IMG/VR virus record: IMGVR_UViG_3300027832_000106 | Coordinates: 1-23,987 of that record | Length of the DNA: 23,987 nucleotides | Direction: 5' to 3' (one strand) | Origin: a virus | Part shown: one piece after another, positions 1-8,130 of the stretch | Position numbering within the stretch: position 1 is the first letter of the stretch | Layout of the letters: every line of letters starts with the position of its first letter | Program-made: the position numbers and the translations under genes | Notes under the pieces: generated by a model | The model's database searches: none | Told to the model about the DNA's origin: nothing | The model's input: the letters and a program-made list of their open reading frames with translations, nothing else

Positions 1-1029
1 CAAGAAATAAAAAGGGCATTAACTGACATAGTTTTTTACTTAGAAGAAAAAACACATATTGCAGAGGAAGTATATACGGTGGCAGACTTAAGCTTAGCAG
101 AAGATGAAGAGCTAGGACTAAGAGTGCCCTTAGGAATTAATAATTCCTTCGATGCCATTACTGGTGGTATTGCACTTACAGAGTTAGTACTTATAGGTGG
201 AGAACGAGGATCCGGTAAGTCTATAGTAGCGGTTGCACTAGTATTAAACCAATATATGCAGGGGAATACTTCTGCTTTGTTTAGTATAGAAATGCGAGCG
301 CAAGAAATATATTGGAGAATGTTATCTTCTTTAGCTGGTGTTAAATTCGCAGCTATTAGAAAGAATAACCTTAGTGACGTAGAACATGGACGAGTAGCTA
401 AAGTGCTTAAGGATATGTACTTAGATAGTGATGCTTTGTACGACAAATTTACACAAGATAGAGACTATAAAGCGTTTGAAAAAGAACTGCAAAAAACTAA
501 GAAGCTAAAACCCGAAAATCAGATGGTTATTATTGATAACCAGCAGTTAACTTTAGCTGATATAGATATGAATATACAAAAGTTAAAGTCTCAAGCTGGA
601 GAAAAACTGAAGTTAGTAGTAGTAGACTATGTTAACCAGATTGAAATAGAGGATATTTATAGCTGGCAATCACAGATTACTTTATCTAAAGGACTTAAGA
701 ACCTTGCTAGAAAGCATAATATAGTTATAGTAGCACCTTACCAAATTGATAAAACTGGTGAGGCTAGGTTCTCAAAAGGACTGCTTGATGCTGTGGATAT
801 AGCAGTAATTTTAAAAGCTGGTAAAGACCATATTGCATTTGAAACTACTAAAGCACGTAATATTCCACCTACTAAGTTCGCTAGTGGAATAGATTGGGAA
901 TCTCTGTGTATATCACCTCAGGACTACATTGTTGAGAGTATAGGGGACGATGAGCCGGATGATAGTAAGAAAGTGAAATCTATTGGCGGAAAGAAAGTCA
1001 AAAGGTCTGCGGATGATATACCATTCTAA
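1..1029 (+). CDS. Replicative DnaB-type DNA helicase, 5' end cut by the window edge
   Basis: Hexameric replicative helicase that unwinds the fork and works with the primase encoded next to it. The frame is open from base 1, so the GTG at 79 is probably not the start; 342 residues are visible and the N-terminus lies outside. The visible part is the RecA-like core. Walker A is GERGSGKS with its Lys at fragment residue 73, and LVVVDYVNQ is the DnaB Walker B strand. A Lys/Arg-rich linker leads to the C-terminus, which reads SADDIPF. That ending matches the conserved tip of bacterial SSB and is repeated in the phage SSB at 6385-7101. The gene lies 15 bases before the primase in the same operon. 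The helicase call is firm; the residues missing on the left cannot be judged. Confidence 0.9.
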   Translation, partial: QEIKRALTDIVFYLEEKTHIAEEVYTVADLSLAEDEELGLRVPLGINNSFDAITGGIALTELVLIGGERGSGKSIVAVALVLNQYMQGNTSALFSIEMRAQEIYWRMLSSLAGVKFAAIRKNNLSDVEHGRVAKVLKDMYLDSDALYDKFTQDRDYKAFEKELQKTKKLKPENQMVIIDNQQLTLADIDMNIQKLKSQAGEKLKLVVVDYVNQIEIEDIYSWQSQITLSKGLKNLARKHNIVIVAPYQIDKTGEARFSKGLLDAVDIAVILKAGKDHIAFETTKARNIPPTKFASGIDWESLCISPQDYIVESIGDDEPDDSKKVKSIGGKKVKRSADDIPF

Positions 1030-1044
1030 AAAAGGGCTAAGAGT

Positions 1045-1902
1045 ATGAACGTAGAGGAGTTACTAAATAAACAAGGTGTAAAGTATAGGGAAAGCGGAGG
1101 GGACTACCTGATAAAGTGTCTGTCCCCCGAGCATGATGATTCTAACCCCTCACAGAGAGTAGATAAAATAACAGGCATATTTCACTGTCTAGCCTGCGGA
1201 CACTCAGGCAATATCTACCAGCATTTTAACGTTATAGTTTCAATGTCGGATAACCGAGTACTAATGTTAAAAAGTAAGATAAGGGAAATGTATGAGGACA
1301 ACTTTACAATACCTTTAGGATCAGAGCCCTTTCTTGCTCCTTTTAGGGATTTATCGGTACAAACGCTAACAGAGTTTCAAGCCTTTACTCACAAAGACTA
1401 TGAGGATAGAATTGTGTTTCCTATTAGAAAAGAGAATGGCAACCTTGCTGGCTTTAATGCTAGACATATGTACTCTGACGTTGATCCTAAGTATATATTC
1501 GACCCACCAGGAATGAATGTACCTTTGTATCCTTATGACACTAAGCCTATAAACAATTCTATTATTTTAGTAGAAGGCATGTTTGATATGCTTAACTTAT
1601 ACGATAAAGGGCTGACTAATGCAGTATGCACATTTGGTACTGCATTTGGAGCAACTAAGAAACGCGACAACCAGAAAGAAAACTTACAGAGGTTATTGAA
1701 TTTTAAGTTGCGCGGCGTTACAAAAATCTATATAATGTATGATGGAGACCAGGCAGGTAGGGTAGCATCTAAAAACTTAGAAAGTTACATATCTAAAGAA
1801 TTTATAGTAGAAGGGATAGAATTAGATGACGATGTAGACCCAGGTAGCTTATCGCACGATGATGTAAACGAATTAAAAGGAGTACTATATGACGATGCCT
1901 AA
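1045..1902 (+). CDS. DNA primase with CHC2 zinc finger and TOPRIM domain
   Basis: DnaG-type primase that makes RNA primers on the lagging strand, 285 aa. The N-terminal CHC2 zinc finger has C25, H30, C48 and C51. The TOPRIM fold is marked by the acidic E177 (LVEGMFD) and the D233-G-D235 pair (MYDGDQAG), which bind the catalytic metals. It is much shorter than cellular DnaG (about 580 aa) and lacks room for the C-terminal helicase-binding domain; this is usual for phage primases. A weak purine-rich ribosome site precedes the ATG. The last 14 bases overlap the polymerase start, and an AAAAGGAG site for the polymerase (1875-1882) lies inside this gene, so the two are probably translationally coupled. 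Confidence 0.93.
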   Translation: MNVEELLNKQGVKYRESGGDYLIKCLSPEHDDSNPSQRVDKITGIFHCLACGHSGNIYQHFNVIVSMSDNRVLMLKSKIREMYEDNFTIPLGSEPFLAPFRDLSVQTLTEFQAFTHKDYEDRIVFPIRKENGNLAGFNARHMYSDVDPKYIFDPPGMNVPLYPYDTKPINNSIILVEGMFDMLNLYDKGLTNAVCTFGTAFGATKKRDNQKENLQRLLNFKLRGVTKIYIMYDGDQAGRVASKNLESYISKEFIVEGIELDDDVDPGSLSHDDVNELKGVLYDDA

Positions 1903-4174
1903 AGTGGCTATTATAGACAAGTATAAAACCAATATTAGATACAGCAGCTTTTTCGATTTCGATTTCGATAGCCTGCACTTATCTGATGTTAGAAAAGATA
2001 AAATACTAAAGAAAGACATTACATTAGACTTAACTCTAGTAGATAACTATGACTTTGTAATCTTAGTAGGTGCAGAAGCTGCAAAGTTCTGTGCCAAAAT
2101 TACAGGTATAACAACAACGCAAGGATACCTCTTAGGAGAGAAGTTCTTGCCTTTAACTAATCCCGCTATGGCTAAAATTAAGCCAGAAAGCTTACCTGCT
2201 TTTGAGAAAGCAGTAGAGAATATTAATGCTTATGTATCAGGAGAGCATAAAGGGATAGTTGCAGCAGAGACTCATTTTATACAAGACTCTGGTATGGCTT
2301 TAAAGATAGTTAATAAACTACGTAATGCTCCTTTCAAGTTCTTAGCTGTAGATACAGAGACAACCGCACTATACCCTAGAGATGGTTATGTTCTTGGTAT
2401 TTCCTTATCTCATAAGAATAAGTTTGGTTACTATATTGATTCAGACTATGTAGATGAAGACGTAGCTGAGGCTATGCAGAAGTTATTCCTAGAGAAAACT
2501 TGTGTATTTCACAATGCTAAGTTCGACATTAAAATGCTACAGTACCACTTCGACTTTAAATTTGATAAAGTTGAAGATACTTTAATGATGCACTATTTAC
2601 TAGATGAAACTCCAGGAACACACGGACTAAAACAGTTAAGTATCAAGTACACAGATTTAGGCAACTATGATAAAGCACTAGATGATTTCAAAAAAGATTA
2701 CTGTAAAAAGTTCAAACTTAAACAAGCACAGTTTACTTATGACTTAATTCCCTCTGATATTCTAGCAGACTATGCGGCTATAGATGCTGCAGCTACTGTA
2801 GAGTTATTTGGTATGTTTAATCCAATTATTCAGAAAAGTGAAAACCTTAACGCCGCTTATACTAACATAATGCAACCAGCTATGAAGTTCTTAGTGGATA
2901 TGGAAGAGAATGGCGTACCTTTTGATATTGATAGGCTTAAGGAAGCCCAAGGTATCTTTAGTGAAGACCTAAAGAAGTTAAAAGAGACCTTCTACACCTT
3001 TGATGTAGTTAAAGAGTTCGAAGCAGAAACTAATAAAGTTTTCAACCCTAACTCAGTAATGCATTTAAGAGAAGTATTCTTTGAAAGGTTAAAACTTCCT
3101 CTCCCAGATAAACGTACGGATACTGGTGCTGTATCCACAGACAAAGAAGTTCTAGGAGAGCTGGCTGAGCTGCATGAGCTACCAAAAGCTATAGCGGAAT
3201 ATAAGAAAAAGTTAAAAATCAAGTCTACATATTTAGATAAGATTTTACTAGGCTTAGACACTGACGGGCGACTTAGAACCAACTTTAATCTTTGTGCTAC
3301 TACATCAGGAAGATTATCTTCTAGTGGCAAGTTAAACATGCAACAGCTTCCTAGGGATGATAAAACTGTTAAAAGGTGTATAAAAGCTAAGGAAGGCTAT
3401 GTAATAATAAGCCAAGATCTTAAAACAGCAGAAATGTATTGCGCTGCTGTGTTATCAGGAGACAAGAACTTAATGAGGGTATTCTCAGAGGGAGGCGACT
3501 TCCATAGTTCAATGGCTAAGATTGCCTTTAACTTAACTTGTCCTGTGGAAGACATTGCAGAGCACTTCAAAGAATATAGGCAGGCTGCCAAAGCGGTGAC
3601 ATTTGGAATCCTGTTCGGGTCAGGCGCAACTAAGGTAGGAGAATCTATTGGCAAATCTACAGAAGAAGCACAAGAGATTATCAACGAATACTTTGGTAAC
3701 TTCCCTAGACTTAAAAAATGGTTAGACCTACAGAAAAACCTTATTAAACAACATGGAGAGCTTTACTCTTTCTTCGGTAGAAAACGTAGACTTAAAAATG
3801 CTTTCTCTAATGATAGGGCAGTTTCAGGACATGCAGTTCGTTCTGGTGTTAACTTCCAAATACAGTCAGTTAGCTCAGACCTTAATCTTATTGCGGCTTT
3901 TAATACTCATCGTAGAGTACTAGAAGAAGATATAGATGCTAAGATATTTGCTCTAGTACATGACAGTATTATTGCAGAAGTTAAGTTTGAACACGTAGAT
4001 AGATACCTAGAAATAATGAAAGAAGAAACACAAAGAGATATGGGTATTATGATCCCTGGTAGCGCTGTAGGTATTGATGTAGAGATGGGAGACGATTATT
4101 CCTTCGTTACTCCTATAGATGATTTTGTAGACCAAGAAATTGAGAACTTTGCTTTAGATGACTTGGTAGCATAA
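1889..4174 (+). CDS. DNA polymerase I (family A) with 3'-5' proofreading domain
   Basis: Phage replicative DNA polymerase, 761 aa. About 130 unassigned N-terminal residues come before the DEDDy proofreading exonuclease: ExoI D155/E157 (VDTET), ExoII H208-N..F-D213, ExoIII Y295-x3-D299. Polymerase motif A carries D510 and E515 (SQDLKTAEMY), but the usual YSQI between them is LKTA. Motif B is R564-x3-K568-x3-F572-G-x2-F-G, with Phe where the usual Tyr of YG sits. Motif C is H691-D692-S693, with Ser replacing the common Glu. The catalytic Asp pair (D510, D692) is intact, so activity is expected. No 5'-3' exonuclease domain is present; that function is supplied by the separate gene at 10681. The ATG at 1889 has an AAAAGGAG site six bases upstream. 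The stop shares one base with the next ATG (TAATG). Confidence 0.96.
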   Translation: MTMPKVAIIDKYKTNIRYSSFFDFDFDSLHLSDVRKDKILKKDITLDLTLVDNYDFVILVGAEAAKFCAKITGITTTQGYLLGEKFLPLTNPAMAKIKPESLPAFEKAVENINAYVSGEHKGIVAAETHFIQDSGMALKIVNKLRNAPFKFLAVDTETTALYPRDGYVLGISLSHKNKFGYYIDSDYVDEDVAEAMQKLFLEKTCVFHNAKFDIKMLQYHFDFKFDKVEDTLMMHYLLDETPGTHGLKQLSIKYTDLGNYDKALDDFKKDYCKKFKLKQAQFTYDLIPSDILADYAAIDAAATVELFGMFNPIIQKSENLNAAYTNIMQPAMKFLVDMEENGVPFDIDRLKEAQGIFSEDLKKLKETFYTFDVVKEFEAETNKVFNPNSVMHLREVFFERLKLPLPDKRTDTGAVSTDKEVLGELAELHELPKAIAEYKKKLKIKSTYLDKILLGLDTDGRLRTNFNLCATTSGRLSSSGKLNMQQLPRDDKTVKRCIKAKEGYVIISQDLKTAEMYCAAVLSGDKNLMRVFSEGGDFHSSMAKIAFNLTCPVEDIAEHFKEYRQAAKAVTFGILFGSGATKVGESIGKSTEEAQEIINEYFGNFPRLKKWLDLQKNLIKQHGELYSFFGRKRRLKNAFSNDRAVSGHAVRSGVNFQIQSVSSDLNLIAAFNTHRRVLEEDIDAKIFALVHDSIIAEVKFEHVDRYLEIMKEETQRDMGIMIPGSAVGIDVEMGDDYSFVTPIDDFVDQEIENFALDDLVA

Positions 4175-4674
4175 TGGAGCTACATGAAATAGTTTTTCCA
4201 GTATTCAAAATGCGGCAGTACAATAAACTAGAAACTATAGACAATATTGTACATGTGCATACACACTGGCAATCATATGTATTAGACAATAGAAACCTTC
4301 AAGGAGATACTATAGGTGTTAGAAGGTTGAAAATGAGGGATAGCAATATCTATCCCTTTAAGACCATAGTTAAAAACCCTAGAGACTTAGTAGTAAGCGC
4401 AAAAACCAATGATACCTTTGTAGATAATAGTGGAGCTATCTTTAAGTACCAGAAAACTAAAAGGTGTGATATTTTGTGTTTTGAAATTAAGAGCGTTATT
4501 TTTGCTAATTCTAAAGCTATAGTGCATTTTTGGGACTACCCAACTCCTCTAGTCATACCTAGTAATATATATGATATTTCCTATAAATATGCCTGTATTG
4601 TAAAATATGGGGCATATTATATGCTATATAGTTTGGAGGAGAACTATATAAAACCATTCAAGAAAAGACTATAA
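4174..4674 (+). CDS. Conserved-looking phage protein of unknown function (166 aa)
   Basis: I do not assign a function. The protein is basic, with a beta-strand-rich look and no signal peptide or membrane segment. A central stretch, DNSGAIFKYQKTKR (about residues 87-100), resembles a motif I associate with unannotated proteins beside phage polymerase genes; this is recollection, not a search. It is joined to its neighbours by one-base TAATG overlaps on both sides, so it is co-translated with the polymerase and the SF2 helicase and probably has an accessory role in replication or repair. Confidence 0.8.
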   Translation: MELHEIVFPVFKMRQYNKLETIDNIVHVHTHWQSYVLDNRNLQGDTIGVRRLKMRDSNIYPFKTIVKNPRDLVVSAKTNDTFVDNSGAIFKYQKTKRCDILCFEIKSVIFANSKAIVHFWDYPTPLVIPSNIYDISYKYACIVKYGAYYMLYSLEENYIKPFKKRL

Positions 4675-5963
4675 TGAAAGCAGTAATAAGTAATAGAATA
4701 TACCTAACATATAGCGATGAACTTTTAGAGTCTTTAAAAGGTAAGTTAACTTACTCTTTTCAGCCCTCCAACCCAGAAGCATTACCTGAAGTAGTTTGTA
4801 ATGTAACTTGTATAGGCGAGAGAGCAATAACTATACCTTCGGGAAGAACAGATTTAATACCTAAAGGCTGGAGTGTAGAAAATAAGCGCGTAGCACCACC
4901 TTTTAGATTTCCTAGTATGGCTAATAATATAGTACTGCGAGAGGATCAACAAGAGATTTACGACTTAGTTACAGGTGATTGTATTATAAACGCGTCTCCG
5001 GGGTATGGAAAGACTTTTACTGCGCTAGCTATAGCTGCTAAGCTTGGATTAAAAACATTGATAGTGGTTCATAATGTGCCACTGCGTCAGCAGTGGGAGG
5101 ATGAATACTTTAAAATGTTTGGTGTGAAAGCAGGAGTCATAGGCAGTGGGCTTAAAGAGATTGATAAGCCTGTAGTAATTGCTAACGTTCAAACCCTTAC
5201 AAAGATAGCTAATGATGTGTCTGGTCTCTTTGGGCTACTGATAATGGACGAGACGCATCATTGCCCTGCAACAACCTTCAAGAATATAATAGACAAGTCA
5301 AAAGCAAGTATTAAAATAGGTTTATCCGCTACGCTTAACAGACGCGATAAGAAGCATATAATGCTACCAGACTACTTCGGCAAAAAGCTTTATGTACCTA
5401 AAGAGCAGAATAGGATGAAACCTACTGTTACTATGGTTTACACAGACTTTGAGTTATCTAGTAATAGAATGATACCTTGGGCAACTAAGATTAATACTCT
5501 AGCCAATAACCTAGACCACAGGCACTTAGTTATAGACCTAGCTAAAACGTGCATAGCGGAGGGTAGAAAAACTATAATACTAGGAGATAGAGTAGAGTAC
5601 TTAGAATACTGTGCCTCCTTGACACCTAGTTCTGTTTCAGTAACGGGGGGTACTGAAGATCGTAAGGCTTTACTTAAGAGAGTGTTCACCGATATAAATG
5701 CTATATATGGTACCACTTCCATATTCAAAGAAGGAATATCAATAGATATACTTAGTTGTTGTATCTTAGCATTTCCTATCAGTCATTTAAACCTAGGTAT
5801 GCTAGAGCAAATAATAGGGCGTATAACGCGCGAATACGAAGGTAAGCAAGCACCTTTACTGATAGACATATGTTATAGGGGTGCTACAGGTAAAAGACAA
5901 GCAGCAGGAAGATTAAATTACTATATTAATATGGGCTATAAAGTTAAAGAGATTCAGTTATGA
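4674..5963 (+). CDS. SF2 DNA helicase, UvsW-like
   Basis: ATP-dependent superfamily 2 helicase of 429 aa, of the kind that remodels forks, D-loops and branched recombination intermediates (compare T4 UvsW). About 80 N-terminal residues precede the Q-motif-like region (LREDQQEIY). Walker A is SPGYGKT with K113. Motif II is the DEAH variant D192-E-T-H195. Motif III is LSAT, and motif VI is QIIGRITR near residue 385. The final segment matches the RecA2 domain of T4 UvsW/UvrB-like helicases. It starts with a TAATG overlap and ends with an ATGA overlap into the next gene. The SF2 class is clear; the UvsW role is inferred from size and context. Confidence 0.9.
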   Translation: MKAVISNRIYLTYSDELLESLKGKLTYSFQPSNPEALPEVVCNVTCIGERAITIPSGRTDLIPKGWSVENKRVAPPFRFPSMANNIVLREDQQEIYDLVTGDCIINASPGYGKTFTALAIAAKLGLKTLIVVHNVPLRQQWEDEYFKMFGVKAGVIGSGLKEIDKPVVIANVQTLTKIANDVSGLFGLLIMDETHHCPATTFKNIIDKSKASIKIGLSATLNRRDKKHIMLPDYFGKKLYVPKEQNRMKPTVTMVYTDFELSSNRMIPWATKINTLANNLDHRHLVIDLAKTCIAEGRKTIILGDRVEYLEYCASLTPSSVSVTGGTEDRKALLKRVFTDINAIYGTTSIFKEGISIDILSCCILAFPISHLNLGMLEQIIGRITREYEGKQAPLLIDICYRGATGKRQAAGRLNYYINMGYKVKEIQL

Positions 5964-6364
5964 GTGCGATAATACGATATAATATGCCTGCTTTACTGAA
6001 GACATTTAAAGGTGATGGCAGGAATATTTTATACCACTTAGAAAGACGAATAAAGGGCAAGTTACTTAGTAACTTAGATACATACGCAGTAGCCGGACCC
6101 CTCCCCTCATTTTTACTTGAAGACGAAGCTTATATTTGCTATAATAGTAAAACAAATAAGAAATTAATAAAGAATACAACCATAGACGAACGTATAGTGT
6201 ATTTATATCTAGCAGGCAAGCGAGACTACTTAGAGTATACCACTAAAGGTATAAAAACAATTCCAATCGAGTTTGCAGACTTACCAGTTCATAAGCTAAG
6301 ACTGAATAAGTTGCTAGAAATAAAGAATGGCTTAATTTACTTTAAAAATGTACCTACAGAGTAG
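5960..6364 (+). CDS. Hypothetical protein (134 aa) between helicase and SSB genes
   Basis: Not recognised. It is a basic protein without transmembrane segments, signal peptide or obvious catalytic motif; its N-terminal half carries a Lys/Arg-rich stretch (LERRIKGKLL). The start overlaps the helicase stop by four bases (ATGA), which supports both the start and a shared transcript. The position suggests a replication accessory role, but nothing in the sequence proves it. Being maintained in a tightly overlapping frame argues that it is a real gene. Confidence 0.75.
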   Translation: MSAIIRYNMPALLKTFKGDGRNILYHLERRIKGKLLSNLDTYAVAGPLPSFLLEDEAYICYNSKTNKKLIKNTTIDERIVYLYLAGKRDYLEYTTKGIKTIPIEFADLPVHKLRLNKLLEIKNGLIYFKNVPTE

Positions 6365-6384
6365 GGACTAAGAGGAAACAAAGA

Positions 6385-7101
6385 ATGGCGATTAAATTCA
6401 ATAAAACAAACGGTTCTGCTAAAAAAGGTGAGCTAGAATACTTCAAATTTAAAGACGGCTCAAATGTCTTTCGTATGTTTGGTGATATTCTACCACGCTA
6501 TGTATATTGGGTACGAACACGTGATGGTAGCGGAAGCGTACCTATTGAATGTCTCTCTTTTGATAGAGATGAAGAAAGATTTACAAACGTAGAAAAAGAT
6601 TATGTAGCTGAGTACTTTCCAGATATTAACTGCGGCTGGTCTTACATGGTTTTATGCATCGACCCAGCTACTGGAACTGTTAAAGCTATGGGGCTTAAAA
6701 AGAAAATGTTTGAGCAAATTATCTTAGCTTCTGAGGATTTAGGAGATCCAACAGACTTAGAAACTGGCTGGGACGTAGTAGTTAGTCGTAAGAAAAATGG
6801 GCCTAAAGCTTTCAACGTAGAATATACTGTTGATGTGTTAAAGTGCCAAAAGAACCAAAAACCTATAACAGAAGATGAAAAAGCACTTATAGAAGCCGCT
6901 AAAACGATTGAAGAGTACTACCCTCGTCAATCTCCAGCAGATCAGTTAGCTTTCTTGAAACGTTCAATTCTTCCAGAAGAAGAAGAATCTAATGTGGACG
7001 AAGAAGCAGTTGATAATCTTAAAGATGATGATTCTGACGATGAAGATGTCATGAAAAAAGCTAAAAACACTGATTACTTAGACGATGATATCCCTTTCTA
7101 G
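6385..7101 (+). CDS. Single-stranded DNA-binding protein, gp32-like, with SSB-type acidic tail
   Basis: Phage SSB of 238 aa that coats single strands at the fork and during recombination. The first ~150 residues form an aromatic- and Lys-rich, OB-fold-type core like phage gp32-family proteins. They are followed by a strongly acidic tail (roughly residues 190-225, with EEEE and DDDSDDED runs) ending YLDDDIPF. That last hexapeptide matches the tip of E. coli SSB, which docks host repair and replication proteins; T4 gp32 does not use this tip. A clear AGAGGA site (6371-6376) lies eight bases before the ATG. It is the last gene before the terminator at 7126-7152, so it closes the first transcription unit. 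The SSB role is well supported by tail and context; the exact fold family is less certain. Confidence 0.85.
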   Translation: MAIKFNKTNGSAKKGELEYFKFKDGSNVFRMFGDILPRYVYWVRTRDGSGSVPIECLSFDRDEERFTNVEKDYVAEYFPDINCGWSYMVLCIDPATGTVKAMGLKKKMFEQIILASEDLGDPTDLETGWDVVVSRKKNGPKAFNVEYTVDVLKCQKNQKPITEDEKALIEAAKTIEEYYPRQSPADQLAFLKRSILPEEEESNVDEEAVDNLKDDDSDDEDVMKKAKNTDYLDDDIPF

Positions 7102-7108
7102 ATACTAG

Positions 7109-7122
7109 TAAGTAACTACTTA
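7109..7122. repeat. Short perfect inverted repeat after the SSB gene
   Basis: TAAGTA and TACTTA are exact reverse complements separated by two bases. It lies between the ssb stop and the terminator. It could be an operator half-site pair or chance in AT-rich DNA; no function can be assigned. Confidence 0.35.
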
Positions 7123-7125
7123 ATT

Positions 7126-7152
7126 AAGCCCCATTTATTGTGGGGCTTTTTT
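7126..7152 (+). terminator. Rho-independent terminator after the SSB gene
   Basis: An 8-bp perfect stem, AAGCCCCA (7126-7133) with TGGGGCTT (7141-7148), encloses a seven-base loop and runs into six T residues (7147-7152). It ends the helicase-to-SSB transcription unit. It also shows that the next gene starts at the ATG at 7168 and not at an upstream TTG in the loop. Confidence 0.92.
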
Positions 7153-7167
7153 ATTTGTTGGAGAAAT

Positions 7168-8130
7168 ATGAAGATTTTGTTCACAGCGGATTTACACATC
7201 AAGGTAGGTCAGAAAAACGTGCCAAGAGACTGGCAAAAGAATAGGTTCTCTATGTTCTTTAAAGAGTTATGCGCTTTAGCAGAAAGAGCAGATATAATCA
7301 TTCTTGGAGGCGATATCTTCGATAAGGCGCCCAATCTCCAAGAGCTTCAACTCTATTTTGAATTGGTTACGTGCCTGCCTATAGATACGTATATTTATGA
7401 CGGCAACCATGAGAGTACGCGAAAAGGTTACACGTTCTTTGAAACATTGAAACCAGTAACCGAGTCACTAAACCCTAAAGTCAAAGTACTTTTAGGTGCT
7501 CAGCAAATAGAAGTACTTGGTGAGAAAATTGACTTCTTACCTTATACTGAACTTTACAAAATAGGTAAAGATGAATTCACTGAACTAGATTCAGACCTTC
7601 TATGCACACACGTACGTGCGGACATACCTCCACATGTGGTTGCTGAGGTAGACTTACAGTTTTTCAAAAGATGGACTACAGTATTAGCAGGCGATTTGCA
7701 TAGCTACACAAATAGTCAAAGGAATATATTATATCCTGGGAGTCCTCTAACGACCTCCTTTCATAGAAAAGAAGTCAAGACTGGGGTTTTACTCTTTGAT
7801 ACCGAAGACCATTCACACGAGTGGATAGTACTAAACCTACCCCAATTAGTAAAGAAAACCATAAGTGATCCTGAAGATGCTATATCTACAGCTTTTCACC
7901 ATACTATATATGAGATAAAAGGGTCTAGCTTAGAGCTAGCAGGGGTAGATTCTAAAAATGACCTAATAGACAAGAAGCTAGTAACTAGAGAGTATTCAGC
8001 AACTCTTGATTTAGGAAATAAAGATATGAGGGAAGAATTGATAATATACTTAGAAGAGATTCAGGCTTTATCAGATACAGAAATTTCTAAAGTAGTGAGG
8101 GTCTTTGATGATTACTATTCAAAAGCTTAG
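7168..8130 (+). CDS. SbcD/Mre11-like exonuclease subunit (gp47 type)
   Basis: Metallophosphoesterase nuclease that pairs with the Rad50-like ATPase encoded next to process DNA ends and hairpins in recombination-dependent replication. It is 320 aa from the ATG at 7168, which has a TGGAGA site just upstream; an upstream TTG at 7138 lies in the terminator loop and is rejected. All phosphoesterase motifs are present in order: D8-L-H10, GGDIFDK, DGNHE, THVR, then GDLHSY near residue 175. The C-terminal third is the capping and partner-binding region. It overlaps the SbcC-like gene by 23 bases, matching the universal pairing of these subunits. Confidence 0.93.
   Translation: MKILFTADLHIKVGQKNVPRDWQKNRFSMFFKELCALAERADIIILGGDIFDKAPNLQELQLYFELVTCLPIDTYIYDGNHESTRKGYTFFETLKPVTESLNPKVKVLLGAQQIEVLGEKIDFLPYTELYKIGKDEFTELDSDLLCTHVRADIPPHVVAEVDLQFFKRWTTVLAGDLHSYTNSQRNILYPGSPLTTSFHRKEVKTGVLLFDTEDHSHEWIVLNLPQLVKKTISDPEDAISTAFHHTIYEIKGSSLELAGVDSKNDLIDKKLVTREYSATLDLGNKDMREELIIYLEEIQALSDTEISKVVRVFDDYYSKA

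Noticed and set aside
36-446. Long open frames antisense to the helicase, polymerase and fibre genes
   Set aside because: They mirror real genes on the other strand, have no ribosome sites or recognisable domains, and break operon direction.
7109-7122. Inverted repeat TAAGTA/TACTTA as an operator
   Set aside because: Short, AT-rich, single occurrence and no promoter recognised nearby; listed only as a repeat.
7138-7167. N-terminal extension of the SbcD-like gene from a TTG
   Set aside because: The TTG lies in the loop of a strong terminator; the ATG at 7168 has a good ribosome site and starts the family motif MKILFTADLH.
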